A DNA stretch of 53,933 nucleotides from Rickettsiales bacterium (lineage in GTDB: Bacteria; Pseudomonadota; Alphaproteobacteria; Rickettsiales; UBA8987): positions 1 through 53,933 of the forward strand of contig JANRLM010000031.1 in NCBI GenBank assembly GCA_033762595.1. Reading direction: 5' to 3'. Below the pieces are notes generated by a model, which worked only from the letters and a program-made list of their open reading frames with translations, ran no database searches and was not told where the DNA came from. Positions 26,321 through 35,895 of the stretch are shown here, in pieces (within the stretch, counting starts at the first letter, position 1; each line of letters begins with the position of its first letter). A program made the translations under genes and the position numbers.

Positions 26321-27730
26321 TTACACATGAATTGTTCTGCCTAGAACTGCAAGGGCTGCTTCTTTAACTGCCTCATTGAGATCTGGGTGAGAATGGCAAG
26401 TGCGAGCAATATCTTCAGATGAAGCACCATACTCCATCGCAGTTACTGCCTCAGCAATTATAGTTCCAGCTTGCGGGCCAATAATATGAACCCCAAGAAC
26501 TTTATCAGTTTTCTTGCAAGCAAGAATTTTAACAAAACCCTCAACATCGCCAACGGCTTTAGCGCGAGAGTTCGCAGAAAATGGGAATTTTCCTTTATTA
26601 TATTCAATACCCTGCTGTTGCAATTTTTCTTCAGTTGCACCAACTGAAGCAACCTCAGGGTGAGTATAAATTACTGAAGGGATTAAATCATAATTAACGT
26701 GTCCGTGTTGCCCTGCAATAATTTCAACGGCTGCAACTGCATCTTCCTCAGCTTTGTGAGCAAGCATAGGCCCCGGAATAACATCACCCACCGCATAAAC
26801 GCCTTTTTGATTGGTTTGGAAGTGAGAATCAACTATAATTCTGCCCTTTTCATCAACATTTACGCCAGCTTCTTTAAGGCCAAGATTTTTTGTATTAGGT
26901 TTTCTGCCAACTGCAACTAGCACTATATCAGAGTTAATTTTTTCAGCATTTCCGCCATTTGCTGACTCAACAGAGAGTGTAACGCCTTTTTTATCTTTAG
27001 TTGCGCCAGTAACTTTTGTTGAAGTTCTGAATTTTATACCCTGTTTTTCTAGAATTTTTCTGAACGCTTTACGAACTTCTCCATCTTGTCCGGGGATAAT
27101 TTCATCAAGGTATTCAACCACTTCAACTTCAGCGCCGAGCCTACGCCATACAGAGCCCATCTCTAAGCCAATAACACCGCCCCCAATAACGATTAGTTTA
27201 TTAGGAACTGACTTCAAAGATAACGCCCCAGTTGATGAAACAATTTGCTGTTCATCAATATCAACATTAGGGATTTCAACAACCTCAGAGCCAGTTGCGA
27301 TAAGAATATTTTTCGCCCTTAATGATTCAGGCTCACCTTCATCTTTTTTAACTGCAACAACGCCATTGCCCATTATTACGCCGTGTCCAATGAATCTGGT
27401 GATTTTATTTTTCTTGAAAAGATAATCAATGCCTTGTGTAAGGCTTACAACAACATCATCTTTTCGTTTTATCATAGCTTGCAAATCAAGTTTTACATCT
27501 TTTGCAACTATGCCGTGCTCAGCAAGGTGATGTTTAGTTTTTTCATAAATTTCAGAGGAATGAAGCAATGCTTTTGATGGAATACAACCAACATTAAGGC
27601 AAGTTCCACCTAGCGTTTTGCGTTTTTCAATGCAGGCAACTTTCATACCAAGCTGTGCAGCCCTTATTGCCCCAACATAACCAGCTGGGCCACCACCAAT
27701 TACAATTAAATCAAATGCTTCTGCGTTCAT
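26321..27730 (-). CDS. lpdA: Dihydrolipoyl dehydrogenase (E3)
   Basis: This FAD enzyme reoxidises lipoyl groups of the 2-oxo acid dehydrogenase complexes with NAD+. The 469-residue product is of usual length. The FAD site IVIGGGPAGYVGAIRAAQ is followed by the redox disulfide in GGTCLNVGCIPSKALLHS, the NAD site VIGGGVIGLEMGSVWRRLGA and YAVGDVIPGPMLAHKAEE. The C-terminal catalytic His-Glu pair is in HSHPDLNEA. It is the E3 partner expected for SucA in this window, although the two genes are far apart. Confidence 0.97.
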   Translation of the reverse strand: MNAEAFDLIVIGGGPAGYVGAIRAAQLGMKVACIEKRKTLGGTCLNVGCIPSKALLHSSEIYEKTKHHLAEHGIVAKDVKLDLQAMIKRKDDVVVSLTQGIDYLFKKNKITRFIGHGVIMGNGVVAVKKDEGEPESLRAKNILIATGSEVVEIPNVDIDEQQIVSSTGALSLKSVPNKLIVIGGGVIGLEMGSVWRRLGAEVEVVEYLDEIIPGQDGEVRKAFRKILEKQGIKFRTSTKVTGATKDKKGVTLSVESANGGNAEKINSDIVLVAVGRKPNTKNLGLKEAGVNVDEKGRIIVDSHFQTNQKGVYAVGDVIPGPMLAHKAEEDAVAAVEIIAGQHGHVNYDLIPSVIYTHPEVASVGATEEKLQQQGIEYNKGKFPFSANSRAKAVGDVEGFVKILACKKTDKVLGVHIIGPQAGTIIAEAVTAMEYGASSEDIARTCHSHPDLNEAVKEAALAVLGRTIHV

Positions 27731-27798
27731 AAATGAATAATTTTAGATTTAATAATAGAACGCTTTATAAGAAAATTTTATTTTATGGCAAGTTATAG

Positions 27799-28386
27799 TT
27801 ATTCAGCTTTTTTGTAAAAGCAAAATGGAAATGAAATAAGAAAGAAGAATATTAAGTTTATAGTTGCATAGGCGGAAACTTGAGGTGCAGAATATGAAAT
27901 TATAAAATCTATATTTTCATTGCCTGCAAATGCATCAAATATAATCGTAAAACTAATTATAAATGAAGAAAGGCAGGAGGCCGAAACAATACGCATCGCA
28001 CTTAAATAAGTTGAAAGTGATAATATAATCAGAAAAGCTAGTAAATAAGGAAGCAACAATATAGTAGATGTAGTAAAAAAAGATGGTTTTTTAACAATTT
28101 CTTTGAACATAATTTGAGTAAAACTGGCGACTTTACCATAAATTATAGCGACACCAGATGATACAAATTCGTAAGATTTTATAAAAACTCTCTTAGCTTC
28201 GCTATGGCTGTTTAAGAATGCAACATTATTTGTTGAAGTGCCATAATCTCTGACTTTTGAGTAATCATATTCAAAAAAAGTTTTATTGACAGTGTAAAGC
28301 ACTAGGCAGGCACAAAACCAAAAGACAAAAATAGCTAAAAAAGCCTGTTTTTTAATGAATTTTGAGTCTATGCCGTTGTTATACAT
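27799..28386 (-). CDS. Hypothetical multi-pass membrane protein
   Basis: The 195-residue protein is unknown to me. One N-terminal hydrophobic helix (about residues 14-32) is followed by a soluble loop of about 60 residues. Three or four further hydrophobic segments cover about residues 105-190, including ILLLPYLLAFLIILSLSTYL and a closing INLIFFFLISFPFCFY. No enzyme motif is visible. It starts 56 nt downstream of the addB stop on the same strand and may be cotranscribed. Confidence 0.65.
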   Translation of the reverse strand: MYNNGIDSKFIKKQAFLAIFVFWFCACLVLYTVNKTFFEYDYSKVRDYGTSTNNVAFLNSHSEAKRVFIKSYEFVSSGVAIIYGKVASFTQIMFKEIVKKPSFFTTSTILLLPYLLAFLIILSLSTYLSAMRIVSASCLSSFIISFTIIFDAFAGNENIDFIISYSAPQVSAYATINLIFFFLISFPFCFYKKAE

Positions 28387-28441
28387 TTTGAAATATATTT
28401 TTTCTTATTATAAACCAAAAAATTATCTTTGAAAATAAAAT

Positions 28442-31303
28442 CTATATTCTCTCTAGGTGAAAATAATTTCTGTGTGATGGTTTTATATCATTTCTTGGGC
28501 ACACTAAAAAGGGCTTTTGAGGGTTAAAAAAATCCTCTAACAAATTGTTTAAGTTTGCTATTATCATTTCATAAATAGGCAAATTATATTCTTTTCTTAC
28601 TGGATATTCGCTAGATTTAGAGAGTTTGTAATAATAAATTTTATCTAAATTTATTTCTTCTGTTGGGCTTTCTTTTTGGAAATCAAAACCATTATTTTTT
28701 AGAACAACAGCTTCTATCAAAATTTGTGGCTTTTTATGGTTTTTAAAGTCTTTTCCGTTTGGAATATTGCCAGTTTTATAATCAGCTATTGAATAATTAT
28801 TTTCCTCTAAAATTTCAATTCTATCAGCTTTGCATTTTATTAAAACTTCAAAATTACCGATGTTTATTGTGGTTTTACCGCTATTTTCATTGATTATTTT
28901 TTCAATACAAACACAAATATTTCTCTCAATTTTAACAATTTCTTTAGCCATTATTGATGTTTTTAGCAGCCAAGTTTCATTCGCAAGATTTTTTGCTAAA
29001 AAATCATTATAAATTTTCGCTATGATATTGTTAAAATTTTCTAAGGTAATTTTTTCAATTTCTAGTTGATGAAAATTAGAAAATTCCTCCATTATTTTAT
29101 GTATAAAATTTCCATATTCTTTAGCATCTGATTCTCTCTCAAGTTCATCAAGTTGTTTTAATTTTAAGATTTTTTTTGCATAAAATTCGTAAGGATTTGC
29201 GATTAAAGTCTCAAACTCAGTTGCGGAAATTACTCTTGGGCGATATGAAATATCTGGCTTAGGATATGGCTTGTTTTGTGTTTTAGGAGATTTTTCCAAA
29301 TGAATGTTTTCAAATTCATTCAGTAAATTTTTATAATATTTATCTGAAAAATTTATATTATTAGCTTCAGCGAAGGCTTTGATTCTTGTTACTAGAGGGG
29401 ATTCCGTGTTAAGCTCCCCATTTTCTTTTTGGCTGAAGCTTAAAAAAACTTTTTTAGAGTGCAGTAAATTTGCAAAATCGTGATTAGCAAGTGAGGCAAA
29501 AAAATCAGAATTTGGAAGTGCTGCATCAGATTTCATTTTATCTGTAAGCCATACTGAAAACCTTTCTCTAGGCCAGCTTCCCTGAGTTAAACCGCCTAAA
29601 ATATAACAATCATAATTGGTTAAGCGGGCCTCAATAGGGCTTAAAATTGCTATTTTTGAAGTAACGCCATATTTGGCACGGATTTTTATTCCAGAGAAAA
29701 AACTTTCCGCTAGATTGCTTAAAAAATCCAACTCAGCGAGTGGAAAATCAAGGCTGGATTTCTTGATAAATTCAATAATCTCATAGGATTCTATAAAGTT
29801 TTCCTCACCAAAAATCATTTCATTTTGAGAGAATTTTTTTATTAAAGTTTCTAAATCCGCAAAAATTTCATCGATTTTATAATTAAATTTATCTCTGTAT
29901 TTTTCAATTATTTCAAAAGCCTCAAAGAAAATAATTTTTGCTTCTTCCTCTAAAAAATTTCTTAAATCAAAAATATTTTTTATATTGCTTTTACGAGATG
30001 CTTCCTCAATTTGACTGATTAAAAAATCTTTTTTTGATTTTGAAATTTCTTGCAAAGATAAATCATTTTTAAGAAGTGAAAGAAATGAAATTATATTTTT
30101 TTTAGAAATTAAATTAAGGGTTGAAATTAGAAAATTCCCTTCATTACTATCAAGAAAATTTTTGCCCGCTGAATCATCAATATTTATATTCCATTTTTTT
30201 AGATATAAACTTACGAATCGTGCTAAATTTCTATTGTTAGTAACTAGTGCTGAGCTTTTATTCTGAGACAGGTTTTCTAGTAAAATTATAGCGAGAATTT
30301 TTGCTTCTTCCGATAAATTTTCAGCCTCAATAATTTTTACAAAATTTTCGGCATTTTCAATTTTATTATTTTCTGAAAAAATTTTATTAATAATAGCTGA
30401 TTTGTCATTTTTATTTGAGCCTAAAATTTCTATCTCAGCTGCAGAAACATTAAGCTGTTCTAGGTTTTTATAAACTAAGAATTGATGGTGCGTTTTATTA
30501 TCAGAGTTTTCATTGAAATTAAAATCCAAATCAATGAAGGGCAAGAAGTAATATCCATTTTTTAGTGTGAGAGTTTTTTTTATTAATTCTCTTGTGTTGC
30601 TTAAAGTTCCTAAAGTTCCTGCGATAATAATTTTATCATCTGTTTTTATATTTTTTGTAAAATTATCTAATATTTGGTTTCTTTTATCAATAGCCGTTGT
30701 GAAGCCCTTATTTTCTAAAATTTTTGGATATTCATCTCTGATAAAATTTACAAAATTAACACTGATTTGCTTGTGTTTTGAGAGTTCTGCAAAGTAGTCT
30801 TCAACTAAATTATCATTTATCGATTTATATCTTTTTAGATCATCAAGAATCTCAAGGAGTGATTCCGCTAATTTTAACGCTTGATGCATTGAAATATTTC
30901 TTGCGTTATTAAGCCCACCTGCTCCAAACTCCCTAGATTTTCTGATTATATCAGTTAAAATTAAAATTTCTTGATGTCTTGAAATTACTCTTAATTTTTT
31001 TGCTTTTTGGTTGATTAAATTCTCAATATTTTCAGAATTATTAAGTGTTTCAAGGCTTGTTTCAAGCTCGTCAATATCGCCAATAGCCTGTATTTTAGGC
31101 AGTATTATTGATTTATTGCCTGATTGCTTAACAAATTCATTTTTTAAAATTGCGACTGAACGCCTTGATGGTAAGAAAATCCTTGTTTTTGCCAGATTAT
31201 TAACTCCAAATATTTCAAGTGCTTTGCTCGCCAAAATCTCGCAATAATTATCTTGCGGATTTATCGCAAAAATATTTCTTTTATGCACTTTATTAACGCT
31301 CAT
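28442..31303 (-). CDS. addB: Double-strand break repair protein AddB (alphaproteobacterial type)
   Basis: AddB and AddA form a helicase-nuclease that processes DNA ends for RecA-dependent repair. The 953-residue product fits the alphaproteobacterial family. An inactivated-helicase N-terminal half contains IFLPSRRSVAILKNEF and LPKIQAIGDIDELE. A central part has LGGLTQGSWPRERFSVWLTD. The C-terminal PD-(D/E)XK nuclease begins near SATEFETLIANPYEFYAK, with GNFIHKIMEEF, KADRIEI and SIADYKTG. I see no Walker A motif, as expected for this subgroup. addA, normally next, is not adjacent. Confidence 0.87.
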   Translation of the reverse strand: MSVNKVHKRNIFAINPQDNYCEILASKALEIFGVNNLAKTRIFLPSRRSVAILKNEFVKQSGNKSIILPKIQAIGDIDELETSLETLNNSENIENLINQKAKKLRVISRHQEILILTDIIRKSREFGAGGLNNARNISMHQALKLAESLLEILDDLKRYKSINDNLVEDYFAELSKHKQISVNFVNFIRDEYPKILENKGFTTAIDKRNQILDNFTKNIKTDDKIIIAGTLGTLSNTRELIKKTLTLKNGYYFLPFIDLDFNFNENSDNKTHHQFLVYKNLEQLNVSAAEIEILGSNKNDKSAIINKIFSENNKIENAENFVKIIEAENLSEEAKILAIILLENLSQNKSSALVTNNRNLARFVSLYLKKWNINIDDSAGKNFLDSNEGNFLISTLNLISKKNIISFLSLLKNDLSLQEISKSKKDFLISQIEEASRKSNIKNIFDLRNFLEEEAKIIFFEAFEIIEKYRDKFNYKIDEIFADLETLIKKFSQNEMIFGEENFIESYEIIEFIKKSSLDFPLAELDFLSNLAESFFSGIKIRAKYGVTSKIAILSPIEARLTNYDCYILGGLTQGSWPRERFSVWLTDKMKSDAALPNSDFFASLANHDFANLLHSKKVFLSFSQKENGELNTESPLVTRIKAFAEANNINFSDKYYKNLLNEFENIHLEKSPKTQNKPYPKPDISYRPRVISATEFETLIANPYEFYAKKILKLKQLDELERESDAKEYGNFIHKIMEEFSNFHQLEIEKITLENFNNIIAKIYNDFLAKNLANETWLLKTSIMAKEIVKIERNICVCIEKIINENSGKTTINIGNFEVLIKCKADRIEILEENNYSIADYKTGNIPNGKDFKNHKKPQILIEAVVLKNNGFDFQKESPTEEINLDKIYYYKLSKSSEYPVRKEYNLPIYEMIIANLNNLLEDFFNPQKPFLVCPRNDIKPSHRNYFHLERI

Positions 31304-31368
31304 TTTGATTTTTTAGTTTTTATTATTTTAGTCTAAACTAAAATAATTCAAAACAAATTAAATATTTT

Positions 31369-32121
31369 ATGAGAAGAAAAGCCCATGAAATTGATTATGA
31401 GATAAAAGGTGCAGATTTGCAGTATGTTGAGGTTATTCTTGACCCTAAAGAGGTTGTGATTGCTGAACCCGGAACGCTTATGTATATGCAGGAAGGTATT
31501 CAGTTTGATACTAAACTTGGTGATGGCAGTGAGAAACATTCTGGTGTTATTGGCACATTAGTGGGGCTTGGAAAGCGTGCATTTTCTGATGAAAATTTAT
31601 TCGTAACTTTTTATACAAATAATTCTAATTCTAGAAAATCTGTGGCTTTTGCAGGGGCTTATCCGGGAAGAATTTCAGCTATTGATTTGCAGGAAATTGG
31701 TGGAAAGTTACTCTGTCAAAGGGGCAGTTTTCTGTGCGGTGCGAAGGGTGTTGCAGTTGAATTTGGTTTCAGTAAAAAAATTGGTTTCGGATTATTTGGC
31801 GGTGAAGGTTTTGTTCTGCAAAAACTTTCTGGTGATGGAATGGTTTTTATCCACGCAGCAGGTGGCGTTGAAGAAAAAACTCTCGCAAAAGATGAGCTTA
31901 TTTATATTGATACTGGCTCTTTGGTTGGTTTTTCCGCTGATATGGATTTTGATATAAAACTAATCAAGGGTTTCAAAAATATTTTTTTTGGCGGTGAGGA
32001 TTTATTTTTAACCAGCATCAAAGGCCCCGGAAAAGTCTGGATTCAATCCACACCTTTTACAAGATTTGTTGGAAATATCGTTAAAAATGTTATGGATTCA
32101 ACTGCCCCAAAGGGTAGATAG
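31369..32121 (+). CDS. AIM24 / TIGR00266 family protein
   Basis: The 250-residue protein matches the AIM24 beta-rich family (TIGR00266), whose function is poorly known. Typical parts are YEIKGADLQYVEVILDP, the segment EPGTLMYMQEGI, GRISAIDL, LCQRGSFLCGAKGV, GGEGFVLQKLSGDGMVFIHA and VGFSADMDFD, with a closing segment containing GPGKVWIQSTPF. No signal peptide or membrane helix is seen. It is divergent from addB and convergent with the next unknown genes. Confidence 0.83.
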   Translation: MRRKAHEIDYEIKGADLQYVEVILDPKEVVIAEPGTLMYMQEGIQFDTKLGDGSEKHSGVIGTLVGLGKRAFSDENLFVTFYTNNSNSRKSVAFAGAYPGRISAIDLQEIGGKLLCQRGSFLCGAKGVAVEFGFSKKIGFGLFGGEGFVLQKLSGDGMVFIHAAGGVEEKTLAKDELIYIDTGSLVGFSADMDFDIKLIKGFKNIFFGGEDLFLTSIKGPGKVWIQSTPFTRFVGNIVKNVMDSTAPKGR

Positions 32122-32131
32122 TAAGTTTGTT

Positions 32132-32611
32132 TTAACCAATTTCTCTTGAGGATGGGTTATTATTTAATCCTTTGTGTGTTAACCAATCTGATGAGAGTGT
32201 TATACCATCAAGATTTAATTTATTATTTAATGAAAGAATTTGTTTTTCTTGACAGTCACAACTCTTAAATTGTTGAATTCTCATTTTAATATTACTCTTG
32301 ATATAATTCTTATCGGTGCTTTCTAAAAAATCTTTTATATATTTCTGTTCTGGTGTCATTTTATCTTCTTCTATATTTTTAATTTTATCTTCAAGAAATT
32401 TTTTAGGGTCTCCATTATTTTTTTTGGGGTCCAGAGCATCTTTAAATATTATTTCTAAAAGTTTAAAATCTAATTGCTCTATATTTTGTAAGGAATTTTG
32501 GTGTTGAGTTTGTCTTAACATAGAATTTAAGCGGTTTTCATTCTCTAGTAGAACCACTATTTTTTGTATTGCATAAATTTTTTCTTTCAAAAGTATTGCA
32601 AACGCAAGCAT
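32132..32611 (-). CDS. Hypothetical protein, possibly the C-terminal part of a frameshifted gene
   Basis: The 159-residue frame begins with an ATG inside the end of the upstream gene and overlaps it by 74 nt in a different frame. The sequence is charged and helical, with Lys/Asn-rich stretches (DPKKNNGDPKKFLEDKIKN) and a CDC motif near the end. No family is recognised. One reading is a separate, translationally coupled gene. Another is that one base in an A6 run (complement of 32578-32583 or 32560-32565) split a longer gene: removing one A joins the upstream frame to this one as ERKIYAIQKIVV. Confidence 0.5.
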   Translation of the reverse strand: MLAFAILLKEKIYAIQKIVVLLENENRLNSMLRQTQHQNSLQNIEQLDFKLLEIIFKDALDPKKNNGDPKKFLEDKIKNIEEDKMTPEQKYIKDFLESTDKNYIKSNIKMRIQQFKSCDCQEKQILSLNNKLNLDGITLSSDWLTHKGLNNNPSSREIG

Positions 32612-33287
32612 CTTCTAATGCTTCGTTAAGTGTCTTTAAATAATTATTACCATTTTTATTAGATAGATTTATCAAGCTAATGAGAGGATCTTGTTGCCTT
32701 AGCTCATTTATTAGACTTTTGTCATTTTCTTTACTTTCTATAAAATCCCAAATTGCAGAAGATAATTCTGGCGTCATCTTAAATTCTTTATTAACCGATT
32801 CACTAGCGCCAAGATATTTTAATAATGCTTCAATATCCTTAAATTCCTTATTATCAATTTTTATTCCTTGTGTATTTATGCGATCTTCAAATTCTGGCGA
32901 TATTATTATTATGGAACCAGTTTGTAAATTTTGTTTTAATGCTCCTAGATTAGTTTTTACATTCCCATCACTTTCAATTAATTCACTTTCTAAATTTATT
33001 ACTGGCATACTATCAGTAGATTTTTCTAAAAATTGTGTAACTAAATTTTGATATTTCTTTGCTTGATTTTCTGAAATGTTCACTAGGTTTTCTGTTTGAT
33101 TATCCGTAAGCCATTTTGTATCAATTCTATAAACATAGGCTGGTGCATCGCTTTCAGAGTTTCTATCATTATTCATTTTATCTAAAAAATTTTTAACCTC
33201 ACATTTTAGTTTATCTAAAATAGGGTCATTAGATTCTTCAAAGAATTTGGAAAATTGGCTTTTGATAATTTCTAGTTCATTTGTCAT
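32538..33287 (-). CDS. Hypothetical protein, possibly the N-terminal part of a frameshifted gene
   Basis: The 249-residue acidic, soluble protein is not recognised. It is mostly helical by eye, without signal peptide or membrane segment. Its last 25 or so residues (including CVCNTFERKN) overlap the next frame and contain two A6 runs, so the natural end is uncertain. It starts with ATG at 33287 in an A/T-rich region. See the downstream frame at 32132-32611. Confidence 0.5.
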   Translation of the reverse strand: MTNELEIIKSQFSKFFEESNDPILDKLKCEVKNFLDKMNNDRNSESDAPAYVYRIDTKWLTDNQTENLVNISENQAKKYQNLVTQFLEKSTDSMPVINLESELIESDGNVKTNLGALKQNLQTGSIIIISPEFEDRINTQGIKIDNKEFKDIEALLKYLGASESVNKEFKMTPELSSAIWDFIESKENDKSLINELRQQDPLISLINLSNKNGNNYLKTLNEALEDACVCNTFERKNLCNTKNSGSTRE

Positions 33288-33391
33288 AACTTTTACTTAT
33301 AGATTAATTAAAAACTATAATTATTATACAAATAAATTATTAACAAAAGGTTAACAAAACTATAAAATTTTAATTAAATTTTATATATCTC

Positions 33392-33433
33392 AACTTAGGG
33401 TATATCTGGATTTACTGCTTTTAACCCTAAGTT
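33392..33433. repeat. 10-bp inverted repeat at the end of the secreted protein gene
   Basis: AACTTAGGGT (33392-33401) and ACCCTAAGTT (33424-33433) are perfect inverted copies with a 22-nt loop. The right arm reaches the stop codon of the gene at 33432-33842. It could form a hairpin in that mRNA; there is no adjacent T-run. Confidence 0.5.
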
Positions 33434-33842
33434 AATAAGCATCTTTTGGGGAGTATTTTTCTGATGGTTTTTTATCGGTATTTAGTAATTCTTGCATCTG
33501 CCTAGCTTTAGGGGATTTATATTCAAACCCACAATTATTTTTAAGATAAGTTCTGCCTTTGCTTAAATTTTCAACTAATTCAAGCATTCTTGGCCTTAAA
33601 GATTCACCATATTCTTTTAGTTTTTTTTGGTCTGGATTTTGTTTAGCTGCCTCAATAATTTTGCTAGTAATATCAGAAAATTGGTTGCTATAAATATCAA
33701 GCTCTTTAACCCTTCTATTGATTTCATCTTGGTTGCAGACAATTTTTTGATCTTTTGATAAGATTTTTTCATCTTTCACAAATTGAGCATTTGCTGAAAT
33801 GCTAAAAAAAGCTATCGCAATTAATAAAATGTAATTATGCAT
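33432..33842 (-). CDS. Small secreted/periplasmic protein, unknown
   Basis: The 136 residues begin with a Sec signal (YILLIAIAFFSISANA, cleavage likely after NAQ or ANA). A helical, charged mature part with two cysteines follows (VCNQDE and NNCGFEY) that could form a disulfide. The C-terminal tail is Lys/Pro-rich. No family is recognised. It is divergent from the folate genes across about 60 nt. Confidence 0.65.
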   Translation of the reverse strand: MHNYILLIAIAFFSISANAQFVKDEKILSKDQKIVCNQDEINRRVKELDIYSNQFSDITSKIIEAAKQNPDQKKLKEYGESLRPRMLELVENLSKGRTYLKNNCGFEYKSPKARQMQELLNTDKKPSEKYSPKDAY

Positions 33843-33905
33843 TTGTTTATATGTTTCTATTTACATTTCATTATAACAAAAAAAAATAAAACTCTAAGTT
33901 AATTT

Positions 33906-34628
33906 ATGAAAAAATTTGCGATAATTACAGGTGGTGCAATTAGGGTTGGTAAGGCAATTAGTATTAGGCTTGCGGAAGAAGGTTATAATATAATTTTACT
34001 CTATAAAAATTCCGCTGAGGAAGCTAAAAACACTGCAAAAATAATTGAAGGGCAGGGTAGGGAATGTATTTTGGTTAAATGCGATTTATCTGAAATTAAA
34101 AATTTAGACTCTCTTAATAAAATTTTTTCTGATTATAAAAACATAAATTTATTGGTGAATAATTCCTCTATTTTTGAGAAGTTCTCATTCGCTGAAACTG
34201 ATGAGGAAAATTTTGATAAACATTTTGCAATTAACTTCAAAGCTCCATTTTTTTTGACGCAAAAATATTATAATTACTGCAAAAATAATAATCAAAATGG
34301 GCATGTTATCAATATTCTGGATAGCTACATAAAAACCAACTCTAACGCCTATTTCGCATATCTTTTAAGTAAAAAATCTCTTGCGAATTTTACTGAAATG
34401 GTTGCTAAAGAAATTGGCGATTTTGTAAGGGTTAATGCGGTTTCTATTGGGCTTCTTCTGCCCTCAAAATTTTGGGATATCAATAAGATAAATGAAAAGG
34501 CTAAAACTTTGCCACTTAAAAGAAAACCAGAAATTGAAGATGTTTTAGAGGCGATTTTATATCTTGATAAAGCCAAAAATATAACTGGTGCTAATATTTT
34601 TGTAGATAGTGGCCAACATTTAATGTAA
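33906..34628 (+). CDS. SDR oxidoreductase, pteridine reductase / FolM-like
   Basis: The 240-residue short-chain dehydrogenase has TGGAIRVGKA near its start, which fits the TGxxxRxG variant of the NADP site typical of pteridine reductases and FolM rather than the usual TGxxxGxG. LLVNNSSIFE follows, and the catalytic Tyr and Lys are in AYLLSKKSL. The end (GANIFVDSGQHLM) is typical. It is followed 24 nt later by folB and then by folE, so a role in reducing dihydropterins or dihydrofolate is likely. The precise substrate is inferred from motif and neighbours. Confidence 0.8.
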   Translation: MKKFAIITGGAIRVGKAISIRLAEEGYNIILLYKNSAEEAKNTAKIIEGQGRECILVKCDLSEIKNLDSLNKIFSDYKNINLLVNNSSIFEKFSFAETDEENFDKHFAINFKAPFFLTQKYYNYCKNNNQNGHVINILDSYIKTNSNAYFAYLLSKKSLANFTEMVAKEIGDFVRVNAVSIGLLLPSKFWDINKINEKAKTLPLKRKPEIEDVLEAILYLDKAKNITGANIFVDSGQHLM

Positions 34629-34652
34629 TAAGGCAAAAAACTACTAATTCCG

Positions 34653-35006
34653 ATGTTATTAAAAATAAAAGATTTAACTGCAAAAACTACAATCGGCGTT
34701 TATGATAATGAAAAATTGCGTCAGCAGAGACTGGTTGTAAATATTGAAATGGATTATGACGAGGGAAATTCTTGCAACTCTGATAATATTAATGATACGA
34801 TGAATTACCACCCGATTTGCGATGAAATAACCGCTTTGCTCGAAAATGGTGATAACCATTTAATTGAATTTGTTTGTGAGAAAATCGGTAAAATCTGCCT
34901 TTCTTATCAACAGGTTAGAAGTGCAAAAGTTGAAGTGGATAAGCCTGAAGTTCCGCTTAAATCAGTTCGCAGTATTTCTGTTACAAAACAATTTTTTCGC
35001 GAATAA
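34653..35006 (+). CDS. folB: Dihydroneopterin aldolase family protein
   Basis: The 117-residue product has the small FolB fold pattern. It opens with IKDLTAKTTIGVYDNEKLRQQ, where the Gly-Val-Tyr-Glu-type motif is GVYDNE. NDTMNYHPICDEITALLENGDNHLIEFVCEKI matches the D-Y...I....HLIE region, with the catalytic Lys expected near VEVDKPEVPL. It catalyses conversion of dihydroneopterin to 6-hydroxymethyldihydropterin in folate synthesis. It lies between the FolM-like gene and folE. Confidence 0.85.
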   Translation: MLLKIKDLTAKTTIGVYDNEKLRQQRLVVNIEMDYDEGNSCNSDNINDTMNYHPICDEITALLENGDNHLIEFVCEKIGKICLSYQQVRSAKVEVDKPEVPLKSVRSISVTKQFFRE

Positions 35007-35010
35007 ATTT

Positions 35011-35090
35011 AACCAACCACTTTCATTCCCGCGAAGGCGGGAATCTTGCTATAGATACCCGCTTTCGCGGGTATGAAGTCAAGGTGGTTT
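35011..35090. repeat. Dispersed double palindrome (R2 family), copy 1
   Basis: ATTCCCGCGAAGGCGGGAAT and, further on, ATACCCGCTTTCGCGGGTAT are each palindromic. They are inverted relative to each other, with outer flanks AACCAACCAC and AAGGTGGTTT also roughly complementary. A second copy lies at about 50436-50521. This copy lies between folB and folE. Confidence 0.75.
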
Positions 35091-35196
35091 GGCTTGATGT
35101 TTTTTCACGAATAATTAAACTTTAGTAACTAAGGCTTTATAGCCTTGAAGATATTTGAAAAAAGACTATTTGAATAGTAACAAAATGTAAAACTAA

Positions 35197-35799
35197 ATGG
35201 CAAAAAATCAGAAAAATAAAACTCAGAAAATTTCTAGGCCTTCTAAAGATGAGGCAATGGAAGCGGTAAAAACTCTTCTTCGCTGGGCAGGTGATAACCC
35301 TAATCGCGAGGGTTTAATTGATACGCCAAAAAGGGTTGTTGATGCTTATGAGGAATGGTTTTCTGGCTATCAGGAAGATCCTGAAGAAATTTTATCCCGC
35401 ACTTTTGAGGAAGTTGAAGGCTATGATGAAATGGTTTTGCTTAAGAATATGAGGTTAGAATCTCATTGTGAGCATCATATCGCACCAATTTTAGGTGTTG
35501 CACATATTGCTTATATTCCTAATAAAAAAGTGGTTGGGATTAGCAAAATCGCTAGGCTTTTAGATTGTTATGCAAAACGCTTGCAAACTCAAGAAACTCT
35601 AACGGCACAAATCGCAGATTCTATTCAAAAAGCTCTTAACCCTAAGGGAGTTGCGGTTGTAATTGATGCAAAACACCAATGTATGACAACTCGTGGCGTG
35701 CATAAAACTGAAACAAGCACCGTTACAAGCCAAGTGCGTGGGTTGTTCAAAACTAACGACAAAACTAGATCAGAATTCCTCAGTTTGATTAAGATGTAG
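35197..35799 (+). CDS. folE: GTP cyclohydrolase I
   Basis: This enzyme converts GTP to dihydroneopterin triphosphate, the first step of folate synthesis. The 200-residue product has the usual core. Zinc ligands are in [11 protein letters not shown] and in HQCMTTRGV, and [18 protein letters not shown] and GVHKTETS are further family segments. The N-terminus is Lys-rich and variable. It lies 190 nt after folB, with a palindromic repeat between them, so it may have its own promoter. Confidence 0.95.
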   Translation: MAKNQKNKTQKISRPSKDEAMEAVKTLLRWAGDNPNREGLIDTPKRVVDAYEEWFSGYQEDPEEILSRTFEEVEGYDEMVLLKNMRLESHCEHHIAPILGVAHIAYIPNKKVVGISKIARLLDCYAKRLQTQETLTAQIADSIQKALNPKGVAVVIDAKHQCMTTRGVHKTETSTVTSQVRGLFKTNDKTRSEFLSLIKM

Positions 35800-35841
35800 A
35801 TTTTACTAAATCTAAAATTAAGCTATTAAAACACAAATCTA

Positions 35842-35865
35842 AACCCCGCAATAAATGCGGGGTGA
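35842..35865. repeat. GTCACCCCGC palindrome, R1 copy
   Basis: AACCCCGCAATAAATGCGGG is followed by GTGAC, the reverse orientation of the unit at 46196-46222. It lies between the convergent genes folE and trcR and could end both transcripts. Confidence 0.75.
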
Positions 35866-35895
35866 CATTCAGAAGGTAAAGTAAGTTAGAACAAA

